Shown: piece after piece, positions 35,383 to 42,984 of the stretch
How the letters are laid out: the number at the start of each line of letters is the position of its first letter
Numbering within the stretch: the first letter of the stretch is position 1
Assembly (NCBI GenBank): GCA_934446365.1
Contig: CAKSDZ010000001.1
Coordinates: 186,001-250,000 of the forward strand
Length of the DNA stretch: 64,000 bases
Source of the DNA: an uncultured Eubacteriales bacterium
Lineage (GTDB): Bacteria > Bacillota > Clostridia > Oscillospirales > CAG-272
Direction of reading: 5' to 3'
The notes under the pieces: model-generated
Seen by the model: the letters and a program-made list of their open reading frames with translations, nothing else
Told to the model about the DNA's origin: nothing
Databases searched by the model: none
Made by a program: the position numbers and the translations under genes

Positions 35383-37377
35383 ATGATGCAGAAAATCGGT
35401 GTTTTCGTGTGCCATTGCGGCACCAATATCGCCGGCACCGTCGATGTAAAGGCGGTCGCCGAAGCGCTTTCTCATGAACCGGGCGTGGTTTTCTCCGCCG
35501 AATATCCGTATATGTGCTCCGAATCGGGCCAAAACATGATCAAGGATGCCATCAAGGAGCACGGTCTTACCGGCGTCGTGATCTGCTCGTGCTCGCCGCG
35601 TATGCATGAGGCGACGTTCCGCAAGACCGCGGCGGCCGCGGGGCTTAACTCCTACATGGTGGAGATTGCGAATATCCGCGAGCAGTGCTCTTGGATTCAC
35701 AAGGATATGAAAACGGCGACCGAAAAGGCGATCATTCTCGGACGCACCGCCGTTGCCAAGGTCGCGCTGAACACGCCGCTTACAGCGAGCGAAAGTCCCG
35801 TTACAAAGAGGGCGCTCGTCATCGGCGGCGGCATCGCCGGCATTCAGACGGCGCTCGATATTGCGGACGCGGGATTTGAAGTCGATATCGTCGAAAAGGA
35901 GCCTACCATAGGCGGCAAAATGGCGCAGATCGACAAGACGTTCCCAACGCTCGACTGTGCGGCTTGTATTTTGACGCCGAAAATGGTGGACTGCGCGCAG
36001 AACGAGAAAATCCATATCTATTCTTACAGCGAAGTCGAAAAGGTGACGGGATTTGTCGGCAATTTCACGGTCACGATCAAGAAAAAAGCCCGTTACGTCG
36101 ATGAAACGAAGTGCACGGGGTGCGGACTCTGCACGGAGAAGTGTCCGATGAAAAAGACGCCGAATCTTTTCAATCTCGGACTTGACAACCGTTCCGCAAT
36201 TTATATTCCGTTTGCGCAGGCGGTCCCGAAGGTGGCAACCATTGATGCGGATTACTGCAATATGCTGAAAAACGGAAAATGCGGTGTCTGCTCCAAGGTC
36301 TGCACGGCCGGCGCGATCGATTATAAGCAGCAGGATGCGCACATCGAGGAGAAATACGGCGCGATTGTCGTCGCGACCGGCTTCAACCCGATTAAGCTGG
36401 ATAACTTTGACGAATATGCGTATTCGCAAAGCCCAGACGTCGTGACGTCTCTTGAACTCGAACGCCTGATGAACGCCGCGGGACCGAACGGCGGAACGCT
36501 TCTGCGTCCGTCGGACAAAACGCATCCGCACACCATCGTATTCGTTCAGTGTGTCGGTTCCCGTGACACCTCCGGCTGCGGAAAGCCGTACTGCTCCAAA
36601 ATCTGCTGCATGTATACGGCCAAGCACGCGATGCTTATCCGCGATAAATATCCCGACACGGAGGTTTACGTTTTCTATATCGATGTGCGCACGCCGGGTA
36701 AAAACTTTGACGAGTTCTACCGCCGTGCGGTCGAGGAATACGGCGTACATTACATAAAGGGAATGGTCGGCAAGGTCATGCCCGAGGCAAACGGAAAGCT
36801 GCTGGTGCGCGCGTCCGATCTTTTGGCGGGCGAGCAGCTGAAAATCGAAGCGGATATGGTGGTGCTGGCTGCGGCAATCGAGCCGGACAAGACGGCAAGA
36901 TCGCTTGCGACGATGCTGACGGCTTCGATGGATACCAACGATTTCTTTACGGAGGCGCACCCGAAGCTGCGTCCGGTGGAAAGCCCGACGGCGGGAATCT
37001 TCCTCTCCGGCGTCTGCCAAGGACCGAAGGATATTCCGGAAACGGTCGCTCAGGCGAGCGCCGCCGCCGCGAAGGTCATCGGACTGCTTGTCAAGGATAA
37101 GCTGAAATCAAATCCCTGCATCGCGCATTCCAATGAGACGCTCTGCAACGGCTGCTCTTCCTGTGAAAGGGTCTGCCCATACGGTGCGATTACCTATGTC
37201 GATAAGGAATTCCGGATGCCCGACAGAACGACGAAAATCCGCCGCGTGGCGTCGGTCAATACCGCGGTATGTCAGGGCTGCGGCGCCTGCACGGTGGCTT
37301 GTCCGTCGGGAGCGATGGATCTTTCCGGATTCTCCAATAAACAGATCATGGCGGAGGTGGATGCGATATGCCGATAA
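35383..37377 (+). CDS. hdrA: Heterodisulfide reductase subunit A-like flavoprotein
   Basis: HdrA holds the FAD at which electron bifurcation occurs in Hdr complexes. The 664-residue product has the N-terminal domain (GVFVCHCGTNIAG, CSCSPRMHE), the FAD-binding VIGGGIAGIQTALDIAD (about 147-163), the conserved LDCAACILTPKMVD cluster region, an inserted ferredoxin domain (CTGCGLCTEKCPM near 245), the GSRD..CGKPYCSKICC segment, and a C-terminal two-cluster ferredoxin domain (CNGCSSCERVCP and CQGCGACTVACP). It is a single chain without fusion or selenocysteine. It overlaps the next gene by 10 nt, which points to a stoichiometric complex. Confidence 0.95.
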   Translation: MMQKIGVFVCHCGTNIAGTVDVKAVAEALSHEPGVVFSAEYPYMCSESGQNMIKDAIKEHGLTGVVICSCSPRMHEATFRKTAAAAGLNSYMVEIANIREQCSWIHKDMKTATEKAIILGRTAVAKVALNTPLTASESPVTKRALVIGGGIAGIQTALDIADAGFEVDIVEKEPTIGGKMAQIDKTFPTLDCAACILTPKMVDCAQNEKIHIYSYSEVEKVTGFVGNFTVTIKKKARYVDETKCTGCGLCTEKCPMKKTPNLFNLGLDNRSAIYIPFAQAVPKVATIDADYCNMLKNGKCGVCSKVCTAGAIDYKQQDAHIEEKYGAIVVATGFNPIKLDNFDEYAYSQSPDVVTSLELERLMNAAGPNGGTLLRPSDKTHPHTIVFVQCVGSRDTSGCGKPYCSKICCMYTAKHAMLIRDKYPDTEVYVFYIDVRTPGKNFDEFYRRAVEEYGVHYIKGMVGKVMPEANGKLLVRASDLLAGEQLKIEADMVVLAAAIEPDKTARSLATMLTASMDTNDFFTEAHPKLRPVESPTAGIFLSGVCQGPKDIPETVAQASAAAAKVIGLLVKDKLKSNPCIAHSNETLCNGCSSCERVCPYGAITYVDKEFRMPDRTTKIRRVASVNTAVCQGCGACTVACPSGAMDLSGFSNKQIMAEVDAICR

Positions 37378-37805
37378 GTGAATTCAAACCGAAAATCGTC
37401 GCGTTCTGCTGCAACTGGTGCTCCTATGCGGGTGCCGACCTTGCGGGAACGAACCGACTGAACTATCCCGCCGATGTGAAAATCATCCGCGTGCCGTGCT
37501 CCTGCCGCGTCAATCCGATTTTTATCCTGCGCGCGTTCCAGAGAGGCGCGGACGGCGTGATTCTTTGCGGCTGCCATCCCGGCGACTGCCATTACACAAC
37601 GGGAAATTATTATGCGAGACGCCGTATGACGCTGCTTTTCTCGATGCTGGACTATCTCGGCATTGAGAAAGAACGTACCCGCGTCGAATGGGTATCCGCT
37701 GCCGAGGGCGCGAAATTCGCTTCCGTAATGCAGGATTTTGTAAAGACGGTGACGGAACTCGGCGAAAACAAACGATTGGAGGATCTCAGATGCAAGAAGC
37801 AATGA
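37368..37805 (+). CDS. flxD: MvhD/FlxD-like [2Fe-2S] subunit
   Basis: The 145-residue product is the adaptor that joins an electron-input module to HdrA. Its cysteines are arranged as FCCNWCSYAGAD, PCSCRVN and CGCHPGDCHY, the pattern of MvhD and FlxD proteins, which hold one [2Fe-2S] cluster. No hydrogenase genes are nearby; instead flavin and ferredoxin subunits follow, so FlxD is the better name. It overlaps hdrA by 10 nt and the following gene by 16 nt. Confidence 0.9.
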   Translation: MPISEFKPKIVAFCCNWCSYAGADLAGTNRLNYPADVKIIRVPCSCRVNPIFILRAFQRGADGVILCGCHPGDCHYTTGNYYARRRMTLLFSMLDYLGIEKERTRVEWVSAAEGAKFASVMQDFVKTVTELGENKRLEDLRCKKQ

Positions 37806-38758
37806 AAAAAATAGCAAAAGAGCTCCTCTTGTCCGGAGAGGTCACAAGAGTCATCGGGTGGAAGAAAAACGAATTTGATTATGACATCACCCCCGCGGTC
37901 TTTGAGTCGGCGGAGGAGCTTGACCGTGATTTCCGCTATGACGATTTCTGCGGTCCGAATCTTTCCAAATTTACATTTAAGAATCAAAAGAACGATACCA
38001 AGACGCTGGTATTTTTAAAGCCGTGCGACACATACAGCATGACGCAGCTGATTACGGAGCACCGCGTAAACCGTGACGCACTGTATCTCATCGGAATCCC
38101 GTGCTTCGGGAAGATCGATATCGAAAAAATCCGTGCGGACGGTACGGACGGCATCCTGTCGGTTTCCTCGGAGGGCGCCGATGTGACCGTGAAAACGCTC
38201 TACGGAGACAAAAAATATGTGAAAATGGACGTTATGGCGGAGCGCTGCCTTGCCTGCAAGAGCAAATACCATACGATCTATGACGAGCTGCTCGGCGAGG
38301 AGGGCGAGGTCATGGAGACCGGCCGCTTCGATGAGGTCGAAAAGCTGGAAGCCATGACGCCGGACGAGAGGTTCGACTTTTGGCGCGGCGAGCTTTCCCG
38401 CTGTATTCGCTGCAACGCCTGCCGCAATGCATGTCCTGCCTGCACCTGTGAGAGCTGTGTGTTCGACAATCCGGATACCGGTATTTCGCAGAAAGCCGCG
38501 GCGGATTCCTTTGAAGAAAACATGTTCCATATCATCCGCGCATTCCATGTCGCGGGACGCTGCACGGACTGCGGCGAATGCTCGAGGGTTTGTCCCCAGC
38601 ATATACCGCTCCATCTGCTCAACCGCAAATTTATCCGCGATATCGACAACCTTTACGGCGAATATCAGGCGGGAACGGAAATCGGTCAGCGCGCGCCGCT
38701 TGTGAATTTCAAGACGGATGACGCGGAGCCGGATATTGTACGGAAGGGAGGAAAATGA
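37790..38758 (+). CDS. FlxC-like multi-cluster iron-sulfur protein
   Basis: The 322-residue product has an N-terminal domain of about 145 residues with a central CLACKSKYH motif (FrhB-like in feel) and then two ferredoxin motifs, CIRCNACRNACPACTCESC and CTDCGECSRVCPQ. It should wire electrons from the flavoprotein FlxA toward FlxD and HdrA. Start ATG 37790 has GGAGG 7 nt upstream and lies inside the flxD gene. It ends by overlapping the ribosome site region of the next gene. Which of this and the next gene corresponds to FlxB or FlxC of Desulfovibrio is my inference. Confidence 0.78.
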   Translation: MQEAMKKIAKELLLSGEVTRVIGWKKNEFDYDITPAVFESAEELDRDFRYDDFCGPNLSKFTFKNQKNDTKTLVFLKPCDTYSMTQLITEHRVNRDALYLIGIPCFGKIDIEKIRADGTDGILSVSSEGADVTVKTLYGDKKYVKMDVMAERCLACKSKYHTIYDELLGEEGEVMETGRFDEVEKLEAMTPDERFDFWRGELSRCIRCNACRNACPACTCESCVFDNPDTGISQKAAADSFEENMFHIIRAFHVAGRCTDCGECSRVCPQHIPLHLLNRKFIRDIDNLYGEYQAGTEIGQRAPLVNFKTDDAEPDIVRKGGK

Positions 38759-38759
38759 A

Positions 38760-39785
38760 ATGGTCGGAATTTCTCTTGAAAAACTGGATTCGCTTTTTGC
38801 CTTGATTGCGGAAAACGAAACGCTTTATCTTCCGACGGACACCGCGTCCGGTATCGCACAGTTCAAGAAGTGGCACAGCGGCATGAAAATGACGGGCAAG
38901 CTCAAAACATCGCGCAGTGCAAAGGACTTTTTCTTCCCGCAGACGGAAAATCTCGTCGATTTCAAGGTAAACGGCAAAAAAATCGACATCATTGATCCGC
39001 GTGAGGAATGCGAGGATTTCGTCATCTTCGGCGTGCGCGCCTGTGATGCGAAAAGCTTTGAGATACTCGACCGCGTGTTCCTTTCGGAGCCGGTGGATAC
39101 GTATTATAAGAATCGCCGCGAGCACGGAACGATTGTGACGCTGGCATGCTCGCGTCCGACGGAATCCTGCTTTTGCAGCACTTTCGGAATTGACCCCGCG
39201 GAGCCGTGCGGCGACGTTTCCGCATGGATGACGGAGGATATGCTTTATTTGAAGCCGAACACGGAAAAGGGAACTGCATTGATTTCCTCCCTTGGAGAGC
39301 TTGCCGTGACGTGCTCGGAGACCGATGCCGACGCGGAAAAAGAAAAAATCCGCGGAATTATGAAAAAGCTCCCGCTTGCCGGTCTTACGCCCGACGCGTT
39401 CGGCGGCGGCAAAACGGAGAAGTATTTTAATTCGGAAAAATGGAAAGAGCTTTCCGAAGCATGCCTCGGCTGCGGCACGTGCACCTTTGTCTGTCCGACC
39501 TGCCAGTGCTATGACATCCGGGATTTCGATACCGGACACGGCGTGAGCCGCTTCCGCTGCTGGGACAGCTGCATGTATTCCGATTTTACCAAGATGGCGA
39601 GCGGCAACCCGAGGCTCACACAGAAGGAACGCTTCCGTCAGCGCTTCATGCACAAGCTGGTATATTTCCCTGAGAACAACGAGGGGATTTTCGGATGTGT
39701 CGGTTGCGGCAGATGCGTGGAGAAATGCCCGATTTCGATGAACATCGTAAAGGTAATGAAAACACTTAGGGAGGATGAAACATGA
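38760..39785 (+). CDS. FlxB-like 4Fe-4S protein (AsrA/HydB-type)
   Basis: The 341-residue product resembles AsrA, subunit A of anaerobic sulfite reductase, and the beta subunits of some hydrogenases. It has an N-terminal domain with GVRACDAKSFEILDRVF (about 90), a cysteine cluster CSRPTESCFCSTFG, then CLGCGTCTFVCPTCQCYD and a C-terminal CVGCGRCVEKCPIS. The absence of AsrC or hydrogenase genes and the neighbouring FlxA-like gene place it in an electron-input module for Hdr. It has GGGAGG 8 nt before the ATG and overlaps flxA by 4 nt (ATGA). Confidence 0.8.
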   Translation: MVGISLEKLDSLFALIAENETLYLPTDTASGIAQFKKWHSGMKMTGKLKTSRSAKDFFFPQTENLVDFKVNGKKIDIIDPREECEDFVIFGVRACDAKSFEILDRVFLSEPVDTYYKNRREHGTIVTLACSRPTESCFCSTFGIDPAEPCGDVSAWMTEDMLYLKPNTEKGTALISSLGELAVTCSETDADAEKEKIRGIMKKLPLAGLTPDAFGGGKTEKYFNSEKWKELSEACLGCGTCTFVCPTCQCYDIRDFDTGHGVSRFRCWDSCMYSDFTKMASGNPRLTQKERFRQRFMHKLVYFPENNEGIFGCVGCGRCVEKCPISMNIVKVMKTLREDET

Positions 39786-40615
39786 ACGGCGAAACGCTTA
39801 TTCCGAGAGTCGGCGTTGTGACAGAGGTCAGAATCGACACTCCCGATATCAAAAATTTCCGCGTGGTCGGTACGGACGGAAAGAAGCCGTTCGTGCATAA
39901 GCCCGGACAATGCGCGATGATTTCGCTTCCGGGCATCGGAGAGGGCATGTTTTCAATCACTTCCTCTCCAACGAACACGGAGTATATGGAGTTTGAAATC
40001 AAGAAATGCGGCTGCCTGACAAGCTGGCTCCATATGCTGGAACCGGGACAGGAGATTACGGTGCGCGGTCCCTATGGAAACGGTTTCCCCGTGGACGACG
40101 CTTTCGTGGGACGCGACCTGCTCATCATCGCAGGCGGCGTCGGTCTTGCGCCGGTGCGCTCGGTCATCAATTACTGCCGCCACTTCCGTGAGCGCTACGG
40201 CAAAATCGACATCGTTTACGGCTCGCGTTCCAAGGATGATCTTGCATTTTATAATGAGATTATTTCGGAATGGATGAGTCCCACGGAAAAGGATGTCACG
40301 GTCCATCTGACCATCGACCGCGAGCAGGAGGGCTGGGACGGCCACGTCGGCTTTGTTCCGAATTATGTGAAGGAGCTGGCATTTGAAACGAATAAGACTG
40401 TCATCATGTGCGGGCCTCCGATTATGATTAAGTTCACGCTTGCGGGGCTTAAAGAGCTTGGCTTTGACGAAAAACAGATTTATACGACGATGGAGCTGCG
40501 CATGAAATGCGGCGTCGGCAAGTGCGGAAGATGCAACATCGGCGCGAAATACGTCTGCAAGGACGGCCCGGTATTCCGCATGGATGAGCTTTCCGAGCTT
40601 CCGGACGAATATTAA
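39782..40615 (+). CDS. flxA: FlxA-like FAD/NAD(P)-binding oxidoreductase
   Basis: FlxA should oxidise NADH and feed the Hdr core. The 277-residue product is a ferredoxin-NADP reductase-type flavoprotein: an FAD domain with GQCAMISLPG and MFSITSSPT, then an NAD domain with IIAGGVGLAPVRS (about 118-130) and YGSRSKDDL, and a C-terminal [2Fe-2S] motif CGVGKCGRCNIGAKYVC. The layout is that of PyrK, AsrB and hydrogenase gamma subunits. With flxB, flxC, flxD and hdrABC immediately upstream, the FlxA assignment is strong; NADH rather than NADPH is inferred. Confidence 0.88.
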   Translation: MNGETLIPRVGVVTEVRIDTPDIKNFRVVGTDGKKPFVHKPGQCAMISLPGIGEGMFSITSSPTNTEYMEFEIKKCGCLTSWLHMLEPGQEITVRGPYGNGFPVDDAFVGRDLLIIAGGVGLAPVRSVINYCRHFRERYGKIDIVYGSRSKDDLAFYNEIISEWMSPTEKDVTVHLTIDREQEGWDGHVGFVPNYVKELAFETNKTVIMCGPPIMIKFTLAGLKELGFDEKQIYTTMELRMKCGVGKCGRCNIGAKYVCKDGPVFRMDELSELPDEY

Positions 40616-40634
40616 GGATGGGAGGATTTCCGAA

Positions 40635-41309
40635 ATGGAGAACATGGTAAATATCTTTCTTTACGGCAAAAAATATGAGGTCCCGTCGAATCTGACCATC
40701 ATGGGCGCGATGGAGTATGCGGGATATCAGCTCGTTCGCGGCTGCGGCTGCCGCAACGGCTTTTGCGGAGCCTGCGCGACGATTTACCGCATTAAAGGCG
40801 ACAATGAGCTGAAAGTATGTCTTGCCTGCCAGACAAAGGTGGAAAACGACATGTATATTGCGACGCTGCCGTTTTTCCCGCTTGTCAAGCAGGTCTATGA
40901 CATGGAGAAAATAAAGCCTACCGAACAAATCATGATGCAGCTTTATCCCGAGATTTACAGCTGTATCGGCTGCAACGCCTGCACAAAAGCCTGCACGCAG
41001 GGACTGAACGTGATGCAGTATATCGCTTATGCCCAGCGCGGCGAATATGAAAAATGCGCCGAGGAGTCCTTTGACTGTGTGATGTGCGGCGTATGCTCAT
41101 CCCGCTGTCCCGCCGGCATTTCGCATCCGCAGGTTGCGCTTCTGGCGAGACGCCTCAACGGCAAGTATTTGGCTCCGAAGTCGGAGCATCTTGAAAACCG
41201 TGTCCGTGAGATTCAGAACGGCGATTTCAAGGAGCTTCTCGAGGGCTTGATGCAGAAGCCGATAGCCGAGCTGAAAGAGCTTTATAACAACCGAGAGATA
41301 GAGAAGTGA
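40635..41309 (+). CDS. Fumarate reductase/TfrB-like iron-sulfur subunit
   Basis: The 224-residue product resembles the iron-sulfur subunit of fumarate reductase. It has an N-terminal plant-type ferredoxin domain with Cys39, Cys44, Cys47 and Cys62 for [2Fe-2S], then two C-x2-C-x2-C-x3-C motifs near 110-120 (CIGCNACTKAC) and 147-158 (CVMCGVCSSRCP). Membrane-bound enzymes use one [3Fe-4S] cluster near the quinone site; here both motifs look like [4Fe-4S] sites. That matches the front half of methanogen TfrB, without its CCG domains, which are present separately in HdrB. It has GGGAGG 9 nt before ATG 40635, and the flavoprotein gene follows 13 nt later. Confidence 0.85.
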   Translation: MENMVNIFLYGKKYEVPSNLTIMGAMEYAGYQLVRGCGCRNGFCGACATIYRIKGDNELKVCLACQTKVENDMYIATLPFFPLVKQVYDMEKIKPTEQIMMQLYPEIYSCIGCNACTKACTQGLNVMQYIAYAQRGEYEKCAEESFDCVMCGVCSSRCPAGISHPQVALLARRLNGKYLAPKSEHLENRVREIQNGDFKELLEGLMQKPIAELKELYNNREIEK

Positions 41310-41322
41310 GGAGGGGCGCGAA

Positions 41323-42942
41323 ATGTATAACGAAAAAATGCTGGAATCCATGAAAAAGGTCGCGGAAAAGCGTGCGGCGAATGCGGCGCTCGAACCGCGC
41401 AGAATGACGGCGGACGAAAAGGACGCTCTGCTTGCAAAGTTCCATCCGGATTATAAGAAAGAGGAATTCAGAACGCTCTCGGTCGGTATGAACAAGGGCG
41501 AAAAGGTTCCGACGGAGCTTTGTGCGCTTCTCGAAGCGAACAGCCGAATCGATCCCGCAAAGATCGATCTCTCCCATCCCGATTATGAGACGGATGTCCT
41601 TATCATCGGCGGCGGCGGCGCGGGTTCTTCTGCGGCGATCGAAGCAAACGAAGCGGGAGCGGATGTGATGATTGTCACGAAGCTCCGCATCGGCGACGCC
41701 AACACGATGATGGCGGAGGGCGGTATTCAGGCGGCGGATAAGCCGAACGATTCACCGGCGATCCACTATCTCGACGCTTTCGGCGGCGGACATTTCGCCG
41801 CGAAGCCGGAGCTTCTCTATAAGCTGGTGAGCGAAGCGCCGGAGGCCATTCAATGGCTCAACGAGCTCGGCGTGGAGTTCGACAAGGCGCCGGACGGCAC
41901 GATGATTACGACGCACGGCGGCGGAACCTCCCGCAAGAGAATGCACGCCGCAAAGGACTATTCCGGCGCCGAGATCATGCGTACCCTGCGCGACGAGGTG
42001 TTCAATCGCGGCATTCCGGTCGTGGATTTTACGGCGGCAGTCGAGCTGATTCTCGATGAGAACGGCAAATGCGCCGGTGCCGTGCTCATGAATATGGAAA
42101 CGAAAGAGCTTCTTATTGCCAAGGCGAAAACCGTCATTCTTGCGACGGGCGGCGCCGGCAGACTGCATTATCAGGGATTTCCGACATCCAACCATTACGG
42201 TGCGACGGCGGACGGTCTTGTGCTCGGCTACCGTGCCGGCGCGAAGCTGCTTTATGCCGATACGCTGCAATATCATCCGACGGGTGCGGCATATCCAGAG
42301 CAGATTTTCGGCGCGCTCGTGACGGAAAAAGTTCGTTCTATCGGGGCAAAGCTTGTCAACGCGGATGGCGAGGTATTCATGCATCCGCTGGAAACGCGCG
42401 ACGTCGCGGCGGCCTCTATCATCCGTGAATGCACGGCAAACGGCAAGGGCATCGAAACCTCCGATGGGATCGGCGTATGGCTCGACACCCCGATGATTGA
42501 GCTGAAAAACGGAGAGGGAACCATCGAAAAGAGAATTCCGGCGATGCTGCGTATGTTCGGCAAATACGGAATCGATATCCGCAAGGAGCCGATTCTCGTA
42601 TATCCGACGCTTCACTATCAGAACGGCGGACTGGATATCGATACCGACTGCATGACCGGCGTGGAGAATCTCTTCGCGGCGGGCGAGGTTGTCGGCGGTA
42701 TCCACGGACGCAACCGACTGATGGGAAATTCGCTTCTCGATGTGATTGTATTCGGCAGAGACGCCGGACGCGCCGCTGCGGCAAAATCAAAATCCGTTTC
42801 CGTCGGAGCGCTCACGCTTTCTCATGTCGGGAAATTTGAAGCCGAGGTCAAGAACGCCGGTATCGAGAGCGATATGGTTTCTCCGAAGCTGCTTCCGACC
42901 TATACGCACGGAAATCCGAAGCTCGCGCATGAAAATCGTTAA
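41323..42942 (+). CDS. Soluble fumarate reductase-type flavoprotein (FrdA/TfrA-like)
   Basis: The 539-residue product should reduce fumarate to succinate on FAD. It has an unusual N-terminal extension of about 90 residues, then the FAD motif GGGGAGSSAAIEA (from 96), AEGGIQ, HPTGAAYP (about 317), Arg338 in TEKVRSIGA, HYQNGGLDID, and NRLMGNSLLDVIVFGRDAG near the C-terminus. The His that binds FAD covalently in membrane fumarate reductases (SHT context) is Asn127 (ANT), so FAD should be non-covalent. Glu of the usual RGEG is also lost. No membrane subunits follow. L-aspartate oxidase is the main alternative, but no nad genes are present. Confidence 0.85.
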   Translation: MYNEKMLESMKKVAEKRAANAALEPRRMTADEKDALLAKFHPDYKKEEFRTLSVGMNKGEKVPTELCALLEANSRIDPAKIDLSHPDYETDVLIIGGGGAGSSAAIEANEAGADVMIVTKLRIGDANTMMAEGGIQAADKPNDSPAIHYLDAFGGGHFAAKPELLYKLVSEAPEAIQWLNELGVEFDKAPDGTMITTHGGGTSRKRMHAAKDYSGAEIMRTLRDEVFNRGIPVVDFTAAVELILDENGKCAGAVLMNMETKELLIAKAKTVILATGGAGRLHYQGFPTSNHYGATADGLVLGYRAGAKLLYADTLQYHPTGAAYPEQIFGALVTEKVRSIGAKLVNADGEVFMHPLETRDVAAASIIRECTANGKGIETSDGIGVWLDTPMIELKNGEGTIEKRIPAMLRMFGKYGIDIRKEPILVYPTLHYQNGGLDIDTDCMTGVENLFAAGEVVGGIHGRNRLMGNSLLDVIVFGRDAGRAAAAKSKSVSVGALTLSHVGKFEAEVKNAGIESDMVSPKLLPTYTHGNPKLAHENR

Positions 42943-42984
42943 GCACAATCTCCATATATATATTTGATTGAAAGGATGGGTAAA

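Noticed and set aside
35281..37020. 579-residue minus-strand frame opposite hdrA
   Set aside because: It is a shadow of the HdrA frame; hdrA has all expected cofactor motifs.
34196..37377. Methanogen-type CoM-CoB heterodisulfide reductase
   Set aside because: The window is bacterial and lacks methanogenesis genes; the Flx subunits alongside indicate the bacterial Flx-Hdr type with another acceptor.
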